This document shows, piece after piece, positions 16,772-25,439 of a stretch of DNA of 64,000 bases; position 1 is the first letter of the stretch, and every line of letters begins with the position of its first letter. This DNA comes from Chryseobacterium polytrichastri (lineage in GTDB: Bacteria; Bacteroidota; Bacteroidia; Flavobacteriales; Weeksellaceae), in NCBI RefSeq assembly GCF_900142445.1, contig NZ_FRAV01000013.1:55971-119970 (forward strand), given 5' to 3'. Below the pieces are notes generated by a model, which was not told where the DNA came from, did not search any database, and was given only the letters and a program-made list of their open reading frames with translations. The position numbers and the translations under genes were made by a program.

Positions 16772-18922
16772 TTATTTTTGAGATCCTACTTTATTCCAGA
16801 TCTCGATTCTGTAATCATCGATATCAGAATTATCCTGTAAGCTCTTTAACCAAGCCTGACCGAACATTCCTGAGTTTCTCTGAGTAACAGATTCTGTGAA
16901 CTGCTTAAGGTCTCCAGGTTGCTTGTTAGTTGTTTCATTCTTTTTGATTAAAACATAAACACCTGTTCCACCTTCAACCGGATTAGATAACTTTCCTTTT
17001 GCAACACCAAATGCAGCACCAGCTACTTTAGGCTCCATAGAACCTGCAACTGATGGGTTTAATAAATTAACCTGTGCAGATTGTTTTGTTGTTGCAAATA
17101 ATGTAGCAATCTGATCTAAGCTCGTTGCTTTAGCAGCTGCAATTTTATCAGAAATTTGTTTTGCTGCTAATTTATTTTTAACAATTGTTTCAATTTGATC
17201 TCTTACAGATTCAGGATCTGCAAGTCCTTTTTCTTGTTTCCCGTTAAGATAAACTACAATTTTATCTCCAGTTCCTTCTACTGTAAAGAATTCTGTATCT
17301 CCTTTTTCTCTTTTCTTATCGAAAGCCCAAGAAAGGATTTCTCCATCTTTATCAGTACCTAAACCTTGTAACTGACCGTCAAATCTCTTAGCCGATTTAG
17401 GGTTTGAGAATTGGAAGTTAGATTTTTTAGCAATATTTACGAAATCGTTGAAAGATTTCCCTTGAACCTGCTGGATAAATCTTCTTGCTTTCTTATCTGT
17501 ATCAGCTTCAGTAGCATCAGAAGGCTTCACCGCTTTTACTAAGTTAGCCACTTTATATCCCATAGATCCAGATTTCTTATCTTCAATATTGATGATATGG
17601 TATCCGAACTGAGTTTCTACAACACCTGTAGCACCTTTAGGATTGTTCGCCAAATAGGTTAAGAATTCAGGAACGAAAGGAGTTTCAGGAGTAGTCCATC
17701 CTAAGCTACCACCTTGAGCAGCAGAATTTGGATCGTTAGAAAGCTTAAGGAATTCTGTAAATCTAGCCGGAGTAGCTTTTACAATTGCACCAATAGAATC
17801 TGCCAATTTCTTAGCTGCTTCTTTAGATCTTGTAACACCTTCTCCCGCAGGACTTCCTTTGAATGCAATAAGAATATGTCTAGACAATGTAGAATCAGAA
17901 GTCTTCTTACCTACTAATTTAGACACTACATAAAAGTTTTGTTCTTTGTAAGGTCCAAAAGTTTGTCCCACTGCTGCAGTTGCAATTTGAGCTTGTACAG
18001 ACTGTGGCAATTGGCTTGGCTTCAAATACTGATTGTTAAAAGGCATATCAGAATTAGCCATTACAAACATTGAATCGTTCGTTGTATTTTGGAAATTTTC
18101 TTTTCCTCCACTTGCATCAGTACCTCCAGAGAATAATTTAGTAATCTCTTTTTGAGCCGCTGCATCATCAGCCGCACTTGGTTGAGCAGGGAAATATACA
18201 ATTCCGATATTTCTGCTAGCCTCAGCCTTAAACATCACAGGGTGTTGTTTAATATAATTAGCTAAGTCCTCAGTCTTAACGTTTATTTTAGTTTTTTGAA
18301 GATAAGCAGTATAATCAACTTTCACAAAATCGATATCAGCTAACTGATCTCTTTGTCTCATTAATTCTTCTGCTTCTTTCTTACCTGTTGTAATACCTGT
18401 AGAAATATTTGCAAATACTTGTCTTGCCATCAATCTGTATTCAACAGATTTTCTGGTTTTAATCCATTGATTATAACCTTCCGGACTTGTACTTTTTAAT
18501 TCTTCGATTTGTTTTTTAAGCTCCTGAGTCTTAAAGTTTCCTTTTTCGTCAAAGAACTGTTTGTTTTGAGCAAACATTTGATCATACTGAATCTGATTCC
18601 AGAAATAATCTTCCGTCATTTCAAACCCCATTTTCTCGAATTGCTGCTTAATCAGTTTGGATTGCACCAATAACTGCCAAGCCTGTTCTTCAAGACCATT
18701 TTTCGGTTGATTTTGCTGCTCAGCCTGCTGTTGTAGAACGAAAAGCTGATCATTATACTCCTCACGGGTAATTTTCTCACCATTTACTTTCCCTAAAACA
18801 TCAGGATTTTTACCAAAAACCTTCTCAATACTATCGGGGTTCACCAAAAACGCTAAAAGCGCCAGTGCAATTACTCCCATCAAAAGCCAAGGCTTACTCC
18901 TAATCTGTCCTAAAATTGCCAT
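16772..18922 (-). CDS. SurA/PpiD-type peptidylprolyl isomerase, membrane-anchored
   Basis: This 716-residue foldase has one N-terminal membrane anchor (about residues 13-28) and an N-terminal chaperone region like SurA_N_3 (GKVNGEKITREEYNDQL). A parvulin domain lies at about 345-455, with SRHILIAFKG, SNDPNSAAQGGSLGWTT and VVETQFGYHIINI. A second, degenerate parvulin-like part follows toward the C-terminus. It assists folding of outer-membrane and secreted proteins in the periplasm and faces lon across a 259-base divergent gap. The domain order matches the PpiD class; the name ppiD is not certain in Bacteroidota. Confidence 0.93.
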   Translation of the reverse strand: MAILGQIRSKPWLLMGVIALALLAFLVNPDSIEKVFGKNPDVLGKVNGEKITREEYNDQLFVLQQQAEQQNQPKNGLEEQAWQLLVQSKLIKQQFEKMGFEMTEDYFWNQIQYDQMFAQNKQFFDEKGNFKTQELKKQIEELKSTSPEGYNQWIKTRKSVEYRLMARQVFANISTGITTGKKEAEELMRQRDQLADIDFVKVDYTAYLQKTKINVKTEDLANYIKQHPVMFKAEASRNIGIVYFPAQPSAADDAAAQKEITKLFSGGTDASGGKENFQNTTNDSMFVMANSDMPFNNQYLKPSQLPQSVQAQIATAAVGQTFGPYKEQNFYVVSKLVGKKTSDSTLSRHILIAFKGSPAGEGVTRSKEAAKKLADSIGAIVKATPARFTEFLKLSNDPNSAAQGGSLGWTTPETPFVPEFLTYLANNPKGATGVVETQFGYHIINIEDKKSGSMGYKVANLVKAVKPSDATEADTDKKARRFIQQVQGKSFNDFVNIAKKSNFQFSNPKSAKRFDGQLQGLGTDKDGEILSWAFDKKREKGDTEFFTVEGTGDKIVVYLNGKQEKGLADPESVRDQIETIVKNKLAAKQISDKIAAAKATSLDQIATLFATTKQSAQVNLLNPSVAGSMEPKVAGAAFGVAKGKLSNPVEGGTGVYVLIKKNETTNKQPGDLKQFTESVTQRNSGMFGQAWLKSLQDNSDIDDYRIEIWNKVGSQK

Positions 18923-19181
18923 TTTATAAATTATAGTTTTTTATCAGTTTGCGAAAATACACATTTTTAAGAAATTACGGAAATCCTAGTTCTTTATTTT
19001 AATTTTTAAAATTTAATTTATGCAAAAAAGGAAATTTTGACCAGATTTTTTAACAAAAAACAAATGGCATAAGTATTGTGCATTTTACAACATCATAATA
19101 TGTGATACGTTTTCAAGGCATATTATGAAATTCTACTTTAACGATTTAAAACGGAAATGACAATTTGTCATTCGATTAATT
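18923..19181. other. Divergent intergenic region between the PpiD-like gene and lon
   Basis: AT-rich, and must hold promoters for both genes. I found no exact TAnnTTTG box on either strand and no recognisable heat-shock element. Confidence 0.4.
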
Positions 19182-21587
19182 ATGACAGAATTTGAAGATA
19201 TAAGTTTAGAGGAAATGATAAGTGACGGATTTGATATTGTGGCCGAGGAAATCAATCTTTCTGATCTTGCGGAGACTGAAAAAAACTCCGAACAAAAAAT
19301 ATTCCCTATCCTTCCTGTAAGAAATATGGTAATGTTTCCTAATGTGGTAATTCCTATTACTGCAGGAAGAAAGACATCTATACAACTCCTTGAAGAAGCC
19401 CAAGTAAACGGAGACTTTATCGGAATTGTAAGCCAAAAAAACTCAGATATTGAGCAGCCAACAGAAAAAGATCTATACCAAACAGGAACTCTAGCAAAAA
19501 TTATTAAAATAATAAAACTTCCTGAAGGGAATATCACTGCTATTACGAAAGGTTTCCACAGATTTAAGATAAAAAAGATCATTGAAAATCAACCTTATTT
19601 TAAAGCTGAAATTTCAAAATTAAAAGATGGGAAGGCTAAAAACCAGGAAGAATACGAAGCTTTATTAGAGAATGTTAAAGATTTAGCATTAAAAATAATT
19701 GAGCTTGACCCGAATATTCCTAACGCAGCTAATTTTGCGATTAAAAACATCAACAATAATGATGATCTTTTAAATTTCATCTGTACCAACGCTAATTTTT
19801 CATCTAGTGCAAAGCAAAGTTTGCTTGAAGAAAAGAACTTAATGGAAAGAGCAAACAAGTGCTATGAAATGATGCATGAAGATTTCAGAAAATTAGAATT
19901 AAGGAATCAAATTCATCAAAAAACATCAAAGGATCTTGACAAACAACAGAAAGAATACTTTCTAAATCAACAGATTAGAACGATTCAGGAAGAATTGGGA
20001 GGCGGACCGGAAAATGATGTTGAAGATCTTATTGCAAAAGCAAGCAAAAAGAAATGGAATGCAGAAGTTGAGGAACATTTCCAGAAGGAAATCAACAGAC
20101 TACAACGCCAAAACCCGAATTCACCAGATTATAATGTTCAGAGAAATTATTTAGATTTCTTTACAGATCTGCCTTGGGACACCTTCACCAAAGATACTTT
20201 TGATATTGAAAAAGCCGAAAAAGTCTTGGATAAAGCGCATTTCGGATTAGAAGATATTAAAAAAAGAATTTTAGAGCACATGGCTGTTTTGAAATTAAAA
20301 AACAACATGAAATCCCCAATCCTATTATTGGTAGGCCCTCCGGGAGTTGGTAAAACATCTTTAGGAAAGTCTGTTGCTGATGCTTTGGGAAGAAAATATG
20401 TTCGTGTTTCATTGGGTGGACTTCATGACGAAAGTGAAATCCGTGGACACAGAAAAACGTACATCGGAGCGATGGCAGGAAGAATTCTTCAATCCATCAA
20501 AAAATCAGGAATATCAAACCCTGTGATTGTTTTGGATGAGATTGATAAAGTAGGAAAAGGCATGCATGGAGATCCAAGTTCAGCACTTCTTGAAGTTCTT
20601 GATCCTGAACAAAACAGTGCTTTCTATGATAATTTCTTAGAAATGGGCTATGACCTTTCTAAAGTAATGTTTATTGCTACAGCCAACTCGCTTTCAACGA
20701 TTCAAACGCCATTGTTAGACAGAATGGAAATCATCCAGATCGCAGGATATACATTGGAAGAGAAAATCGAGATTGCTAAAAGACATTTAATTAAAAAACA
20801 ACAGGAAGAAAACGGTTTGACGATACGATCATTCAAATTGGGAAATCCTGAATTGAAACATATCATCGAAGCGCACACTTCGGAAAGTGGAGTAAGATCT
20901 TTAGAAAAAAGAATTGCATCTATTGCCCGTTGGGTAGCTTTACAAACTGCTTTAGCAAAAGAGTACGACACTAAAATTTCTGTTGAAAAAGTAGATGAAA
21001 TTTTGGGCGTTCCAAGACCTAAAAGTTTATCTGAGATTACAGGAGTTCCTGGTGTTGTAACAGGTCTTGCATGGACAAGCGTTGGTGGAGATATCTTATT
21101 CATTGAGAGTATTTTAAGCAACGGAAAAGGGGCTTTAACAATGACAGGTAACTTAGGAACAGTGATGAAAGAATCTGCTACCATTGCCTTGGAATATATC
21201 AAAGCAAAGCATGATGAACTTGGTATTTCTCAGGAAGATATCGAAACTAAAAACATCCACGTTCACGTTCCTGAAGGTGCTACACCAAAAGATGGACCCT
21301 CTGCGGGAATTGCTATGCTGACATCAATGGTTTCTTCTTTTAAAAATAAAAAAGTTAAACCACATCTTGCCATGACAGGAGAAATTACGCTTAGAGGAAA
21401 AGTACTTCCTGTAGGTGGAATTAAAGAAAAACTTTTGGCAGCAACCAGAGCGGGCATTAAAGAGGTGATTCTTTGTGAAGCCAACAGAAAAGACGTAGAA
21501 GAAATTAAGAAAGATTATCTTAAAAATCTAAACGTACATTACGTTAACAGAATGGAAGAAGTGGTAGAAATTGCCCTTGAAAAATAA
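19182..21587 (+). CDS. lon: ATP-dependent protease Lon
   Basis: Cytoplasmic AAA+ serine protease that degrades damaged and regulatory proteins. The 801-residue chain has the Lon substrate-binding N-domain (FPILPVRNMVMFPNVVIPI, about residues 41-60), a coiled-coil linker, and the AAA+ module with Walker A GPPGVGKTS (about 386-394) and Walker B VIVLDEID. The Lon protease domain carries the catalytic Ser at about 707 (PKDGPSAGIAM) and Lys at about 750 (VGGIKEKLLAA). Length and motifs are normal, and a terminator follows at 21619. Confidence 0.98.
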   Translation: MTEFEDISLEEMISDGFDIVAEEINLSDLAETEKNSEQKIFPILPVRNMVMFPNVVIPITAGRKTSIQLLEEAQVNGDFIGIVSQKNSDIEQPTEKDLYQTGTLAKIIKIIKLPEGNITAITKGFHRFKIKKIIENQPYFKAEISKLKDGKAKNQEEYEALLENVKDLALKIIELDPNIPNAANFAIKNINNNDDLLNFICTNANFSSSAKQSLLEEKNLMERANKCYEMMHEDFRKLELRNQIHQKTSKDLDKQQKEYFLNQQIRTIQEELGGGPENDVEDLIAKASKKKWNAEVEEHFQKEINRLQRQNPNSPDYNVQRNYLDFFTDLPWDTFTKDTFDIEKAEKVLDKAHFGLEDIKKRILEHMAVLKLKNNMKSPILLLVGPPGVGKTSLGKSVADALGRKYVRVSLGGLHDESEIRGHRKTYIGAMAGRILQSIKKSGISNPVIVLDEIDKVGKGMHGDPSSALLEVLDPEQNSAFYDNFLEMGYDLSKVMFIATANSLSTIQTPLLDRMEIIQIAGYTLEEKIEIAKRHLIKKQQEENGLTIRSFKLGNPELKHIIEAHTSESGVRSLEKRIASIARWVALQTALAKEYDTKISVEKVDEILGVPRPKSLSEITGVPGVVTGLAWTSVGGDILFIESILSNGKGALTMTGNLGTVMKESATIALEYIKAKHDELGISQEDIETKNIHVHVPEGATPKDGPSAGIAMLTSMVSSFKNKKVKPHLAMTGEITLRGKVLPVGGIKEKLLAATRAGIKEVILCEANRKDVEEIKKDYLKNLNVHYVNRMEEVVEIALEK

Positions 21588-21618
21588 ATTTACGTAGATT
21601 AACTTCTCAACACATACC

Positions 21619-21650
21619 ACACGTCTCCAAAATTGGGGGCGTGTTTTTTT
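21619..21650 (+). terminator. Terminator after lon
   Basis: A 10-bp stem with two G-U pairs (21619-21628 with 21635-21644) followed by seven or more T residues. Confidence 0.85.
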
Positions 21651-21736
21651 ATTTGTAAAAAAAGAATTCAAGTTAATTAAATTAAAAGACCTTCAATTCG
21701 GAGGGTTTTACTATTTTTATACTACAGACTCGAATT

Positions 21737-22849
21737 ATGAACTTTCTTAAACTTCCTTTCCTCGTTAAGCTTACTTTGGTTATTATCTCAATCATTGGGC
21801 TCGGATATCTACTGGCATTGGGGCAAAGTATTTTAGCACCTTTCTTTTTAGCATTTTTAATGGCCATGCTATTTTTGCCAATTGCCACTTTTATGGAAAA
21901 CAAACTGAGATTCCCAAGGAGCATCTCAACCATGACTTCGGTAATGATCATGTTGGTTATGTTAACCGGGCTTATCTACTTCTTTGGATCGCAATTATCA
22001 AATTTCAGCAAAGACCTTCCTCATTTAAGAACACAGTTCACTACCGTTTTTAACAGCCTTCAAAATTGGGTTTCAGACACGTTCCATGTTAAAATCCACC
22101 AACAACTAGATTATCTAGACCAAGGCTTAAGCAAGCTTCTATCTTCATCGGGTGTTATATTAGGGTTCACTTTCAGTATATTTTCAACCGGTCTGGGCTT
22201 CATTGTATTTTTCATTCTGTTTTTCATTTTCATATTAAATTACAGAAGAATATTAAACAATTTTATCCTTACCGTTTTTAACGAAAAACATAAAGCCAGC
22301 GTACAGGAAGTGGTAAATGAAGTACGAATTATGACCAAAAAATATATTTTCGGTCTTTGCATACAGGTATTTATTGTATCTATTCTTTCTTCAACTGTAT
22401 TAACCGTTTTAGGGGTAAAGTATGCAATTCTTCTTGGAGTTTTAACCGGATTATTAAACGTCATTCCTTATTTAGGGATCTGTATTTCTTTATTAATCTC
22501 ATGCTTTATCGCTTTTGCTACAGCTACTCCATCCACTTGTATTTATGTATTTATAGGTTATATCGCAGTACACATTGTTGATGGAAATATCATCCTTCCT
22601 TTTGTTGTTGGTTCAAAAGTAAAGATCAACGCGTTGTTTTCTTTTATTGGAATTCTTTTAGGAGAGCACCTTTGGGGAATTGCAGGAATGTTTCTTTGTA
22701 TTCCGGCAATTGCTATTATTAAAATTATCTTTGAAAGAGTTGATGGATTGAAACCTTGGGGAAAATTACTCGGTGAAGAAGACAAGCCTCACAAAAAGAA
22801 GAAGAGCTACAAAATATCAAAGAATATTACTTTGAAGGAGATGGATTAA
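21737..22849 (+). CDS. AI-2E family transporter (PerM-like permease)
   Basis: This 370-residue protein has about eight membrane helices. Its signature parts are the N-terminal helical pair, the amphipathic middle domain (LSNFSKDLPHLRTQFTTVFNSLQNW) and the C-terminal GVKYAILLGVLTGLLNVIPYLG and LLGEHLWGIAGMFLCIPAIAII segments. The family includes TqsA and PerM and is mostly uncharacterised; some members export AI-2 or other small molecules and others act as Na+/H+ antiporters. It has a Lys-rich C-terminal tail. It stands alone after lon and is followed by a bidirectional terminator. Substrate unknown. Confidence 0.9.
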   Translation: MNFLKLPFLVKLTLVIISIIGLGYLLALGQSILAPFFLAFLMAMLFLPIATFMENKLRFPRSISTMTSVMIMLVMLTGLIYFFGSQLSNFSKDLPHLRTQFTTVFNSLQNWVSDTFHVKIHQQLDYLDQGLSKLLSSSGVILGFTFSIFSTGLGFIVFFILFFIFILNYRRILNNFILTVFNEKHKASVQEVVNEVRIMTKKYIFGLCIQVFIVSILSSTVLTVLGVKYAILLGVLTGLLNVIPYLGICISLLISCFIAFATATPSTCIYVFIGYIAVHIVDGNIILPFVVGSKVKINALFSFIGILLGEHLWGIAGMFLCIPAIAIIKIIFERVDGLKPWGKLLGEEDKPHKKKKSYKISKNITLKEMD

Positions 22850-22876
22850 TATGTAATTAATACATGTATAAAAATT

Positions 22877-22899
22877 AAGCCCTCAAATTGAGGGCTTTT
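22877..22899. terminator. Bidirectional terminator
   Basis: An 8-bp stem (22877-22884 with 22890-22897) with a 5-base loop. It lies between the plus-strand AI-2E gene and the minus-strand leader-peptide gene and can serve both. Confidence 0.8.
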
Positions 22900-22904
22900 A
22901 TATT

Positions 22905-23159
22905 TTATCCTATAGCGCAATATGGACTCATTCCGTTTGGACAAGATTGGTCACATGGAATATAGCTTTGATTATCCGGGCAATATCCTAAACCAGATCC
23001 TGGATCTGTGCCGCCACCGCCACCTCCACCGCCTAAACAAGGGTGTCCTGGTGGAATTTTACACGGACATCCTTCTAGTCCTATATCACAGAGTTCTTTC
23101 CCTCCTCCATTAATTTTTTTTAAACTCTCGCGATCTAATTTTTGAAAATTTTTCAACAT
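22905..23159 (-). CDS. Small Gly/Cys-rich peptide with double-glycine-type leader
   Basis: This gene encodes 84 residues. The leader MLKNFQKLDRESLKKINGGG ends in a true Gly-Gly, as in bacteriocin-type precursors exported by C39-peptidase ABC transporters. The mature part has eight Cys, a run of eight Gly (GHPCLGGGGGGGGTDPGSG) and Pro-rich loops (CPCKIPPGHPC). The leader resembles that of the 63-residue peptide at 5861-6052, while the cores do not align. No exporter is adjacent. A good promoter (TTG, 16-base spacer, TATATTTG) precedes it on the minus strand. The role is unknown: antibacterial peptide, secreted signal or modified peptide are all possible. Confidence 0.78.
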   Translation of the reverse strand: MLKNFQKLDRESLKKINGGGKELCDIGLEGCPCKIPPGHPCLGGGGGGGGTDPGSGLGYCPDNQSYIPCDQSCPNGMSPYCAIG

Positions 23160-23189
23160 AATATTATTTGTTTAGTTTGACTTGTTAAA

Positions 23190-23216
23190 CAAATATATAA
23201 AATTCACTGATATCAA
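23190..23216 (-). promoter_or_regulatory. Promoter of the Gly/Cys-rich peptide gene
   Basis: On the minus strand a TTG (23214-23216) and TATATTTG (23190-23197) are separated by 16 bases, close to the Bacteroidota -33/-7 consensus, about 30 bases before the ATG. Confidence 0.65.
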
Positions 23217-23288
23217 AGAAAAACATTTTGTTAAAAATAAATTTTAATTCAATCCATTTCGAATTAATTAACGAATAAGAATTTTATT

Positions 23289-23296
23289 TACATTTG
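23289..23296 (+). promoter_or_regulatory. Candidate -7 box for the DoxX gene (TACATTTG)
   Basis: Matches TAnnTTTG 17 bases before the ATG. No -33 TTG is seen. Confidence 0.45.
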
Positions 23297-23313
23297 ATAA
23301 AAATCCATCACTT

Positions 23314-23691
23314 ATGAAAATCGTAAAGTTTATTCTATGCCTGCTTTTCGGACTTATGTTTATTAATGCAGGTCTCGACAAGTTTTTACACTACATGCCA
23401 ATGCCAGCACTTACGGCTGATCAAACAAAACTTTTCGCTGCTTTCGGCGAAATCGGGTGGCTGATGCCTTTAGTTGGTACTGTAGAAGTTATTGGAGGGT
23501 TATTATTTATCTTTCCAAAAACAAGAGCATTAGGTGCAATCGTAATTTTACCTGTAATGGTAGGAATACTTTTACACAATGTTTACAGAACCCCATCTTC
23601 ACCTGGAATTACAATTGCTGTCGTTTTATTTTTAATCAACCTTTGGATCATTATTGATAATGAAAAGAAATATAAAGCTTTAGTAAGCTGA
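23314..23691 (+). CDS. DoxX family membrane protein
   Basis: A 125-residue protein with four predicted helices. The opening FILCLLFGLMFINAGLDKFLHYMPMP and the central GEIGWLMPLVGTVEVIGGLLFIF are characteristic of the DoxX/DoxD-like family. Members are small inner-membrane proteins linked to thiosulfate:quinone oxidoreduction or redox stress in a few organisms, but most are uncharacterised. The gene is monocistronic, and a palindromic repeat follows immediately. Confidence 0.85.
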   Translation: MKIVKFILCLLFGLMFINAGLDKFLHYMPMPALTADQTKLFAAFGEIGWLMPLVGTVEVIGGLLFIFPKTRALGAIVILPVMVGILLHNVYRTPSSPGITIAVVLFLINLWIIIDNEKKYKALVS

Positions 23692-23699
23692 AAATAACA

Positions 23700-23780
23700 G
23701 TGAATGGTCAATAGTGAATTCACTTTGCTTGTCAATTTTAAAATTCACTTGCGTAGCAAAATTCACCATTGACTATTGAC
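23700..23780. repeat. Imperfect palindromic intergenic repeat, copy A
   Basis: About 80 bases between two converging genes. The left arm starts GTGAATGGTCAATAGTGAAT and the right arm contains ATTCACCATTGACTATTGAC, nearly its reverse complement with internal shifts. The first 20 bases recur exactly at 39204-39223. It looks like a REP/MITE-type dispersed element and may also act as a shared 3' end. Confidence 0.65.
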
Positions 23781-23781
23781 A

Positions 23782-25140
23782 TTACACAAATGCACTGAAA
23801 CCTGTAATTGATCTTCCAACAATCAGTGAATTGATTTCTTTTGTTCCTTCGTAAGAATAAATTGCTTCGGCATCAGCAACAAATCTTGCGACATCATATT
23901 CTAATAAAATTCCATTTCCACCCAGAACTTCTCTTGCTCTGGAAACAATATCTCTTGTTCTGAGCGTACAGAAAACTTTGGCTAAAGAAGCATGTTCATC
24001 TTTTAAAATTCCTTCATCCTGCATTTCAGACAATCTGAAAACCATTGTTTGCATTGCCGTAAGATTAGAAAGCATTTCTACCAAATGCCCCTGAATCATT
24101 TGAAAAGAAGCAATAGGTTTTCCGAATTGCTCTCTTGTTCTTGTATAGGCTAAAGCACTTTCATACGCTCCTCTCGCACAACCTGTTGCCATCCATGCAA
24201 CTCCGGCTCTCGTCATTCTCAATACTTTTCCTGTATCTTTAAATGAATTGGCATTTTGCAATCTATTTTCTTCGGTTACTAAACAATCCGTCAAAGTAAT
24301 TAATCCATTTTGAACGATTCTTAACGCCATTTTCCCTTTAATTTTCTCAACAGAATATCCGGGATTATCTTTCTCCACAATAAAGCCTTTCACTTCACCA
24401 CCATCAAGATCTCTTGCCCAAATTATAATTAAATCTGCAAACGTTGCATTTCCAATCCATTTTTTCTGACCATTTAAAATCCAGCCTTCAGGAGTTTTTT
24501 TGCAGGTTACCGTTAATCCGCCAGCTGCTCCAGAACCCACTTCAGGTTCTGTAAGCCCAAATGCTCCAATCTTTTCAAATTTCTGCATTTGAGGAAGCCA
24601 TTTTTGCTTTTGTTCTTCAGATCCACAAATATAAATAGAACCCATTGCCAAACCAGATTGCACACCGAAAAATGTAGCAATAGAAGCATCAACCCTAGCC
24701 ATTTCCATGGCAATAACCCCTTCCATCAAGAAAGGCATTCCCGGGCAGCCATATCCTTCGTAGGTTACGCCACAGATATTTAATTTTTGGAATTTTGGAA
24801 TTAATTCATGAGGAAATTCGTCTCTCAACCAATAATGATTCACCAAAGGCTTCACTTCTTTTTCCATGAATTCTCTTACTTTAAGTTGAATTTCTCTCTG
24901 CTCAGGAGTCAACGTATGATAAATATCGTAGAAATCTCCATCAATTGGCGGAAGCTCTTTTTTCTTCTTATTGGGATCCAGCATTTTCATCAATCCTCCT
25001 AATTGTTTATCATCTAATTTGGAAAAGCTTTGCATCAATTTCGGTAAATCTACCTTTTGAGAAATAGCACTTAGCTGATCAAAATCTATTGATCTGAATA
25101 ATTCTATCGTGTTTCTGATTTTGGAAAAAGTATTAGACAT
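23782..25140 (-). CDS. Acyl-CoA dehydrogenase family protein (glutaryl-CoA dehydrogenase-like)
   Basis: A 452-residue flavoenzyme. I start it at base 25140 (MSNTFSKIRN) because the upstream extension to 25227 is unlike the family. Features include the FAD/substrate segments FGLTEPEVGSGAAGG and WILNGQKKWIGNA, the middle TREQFGKPIASFQMIQGHL, and the C-terminal YEGTKEINSLIVGR, whose Glu is the expected catalytic base as in glutaryl-CoA dehydrogenase and plant acyl-CoA oxidase 4. It oxidises an acyl-CoA at the alpha-beta bond, passing electrons to ETF. The N-terminal 60 residues are an unusual helical addition. The precise substrate is uncertain. Confidence 0.92.
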   Translation of the reverse strand: MSNTFSKIRNTIELFRSIDFDQLSAISQKVDLPKLMQSFSKLDDKQLGGLMKMLDPNKKKKELPPIDGDFYDIYHTLTPEQREIQLKVREFMEKEVKPLVNHYWLRDEFPHELIPKFQKLNICGVTYEGYGCPGMPFLMEGVIAMEMARVDASIATFFGVQSGLAMGSIYICGSEEQKQKWLPQMQKFEKIGAFGLTEPEVGSGAAGGLTVTCKKTPEGWILNGQKKWIGNATFADLIIIWARDLDGGEVKGFIVEKDNPGYSVEKIKGKMALRIVQNGLITLTDCLVTEENRLQNANSFKDTGKVLRMTRAGVAWMATGCARGAYESALAYTRTREQFGKPIASFQMIQGHLVEMLSNLTAMQTMVFRLSEMQDEGILKDEHASLAKVFCTLRTRDIVSRAREVLGGNGILLEYDVARFVADAEAIYSYEGTKEINSLIVGRSITGFSAFV

Positions 25141-25277
25141 AGTTATTGTGTGGTTTTGATTTGTAAAAAATATGCAAAAATCAATCCGAAAATTAACTCC
25201 AACACATTTGTTTAATTTACAAAACACTGATTTTAAACTAATTAAATTAACTTTTTTGCTTTACAACTTTTTTACTC

Positions 25278-25439
25278 GTGATTTTCAAACATTACAACCC
25301 ATTCAGCCTGAACTTTGGAATAAGCAAAAACAGTAAAAGTCAACCTGACGAAATCGCTATCAATAAATCCCATTGCTTATCTCAGTTTAAAAACGGCGAT
25401 TACATTCAACAATTGAACATAAAAAATATCTATATATGA
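25278..25439 (+). CDS. Possible 53-residue ORF with GTG start overlapping the next gene
   Basis: From GTG at 25278 an open frame of 53 codons ends with TGA inside the ATGA of the following lipoprotein start (25436). The translation includes HYNPFSLNFGISKNSKSQ and is not recognised. The stop/start overlap and plausible codon usage hint at a coupled small gene or leader, but it could be chance in a 295-base gap. Confidence 0.25.
   Translation: MIFKHYNPFSLNFGISKNSKSQPDEIAINKSHCLSQFKNGDYIQQLNIKNIYI

Noticed and set aside
19133..19582. 149-codon minus-strand open frame over the start of lon
   Set aside because: Antisense to the conserved Lon N-domain and resembles no protein family.
20702..21202. 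166-codon minus-strand open frame inside lon
   Set aside because: Antisense shadow of the Lon AAA+/protease region.
25141..25227. N-terminal extension of the acyl-CoA dehydrogenase
   Set aside because: The extra 29 residues are unlike the family, and a good start exists at 25140.
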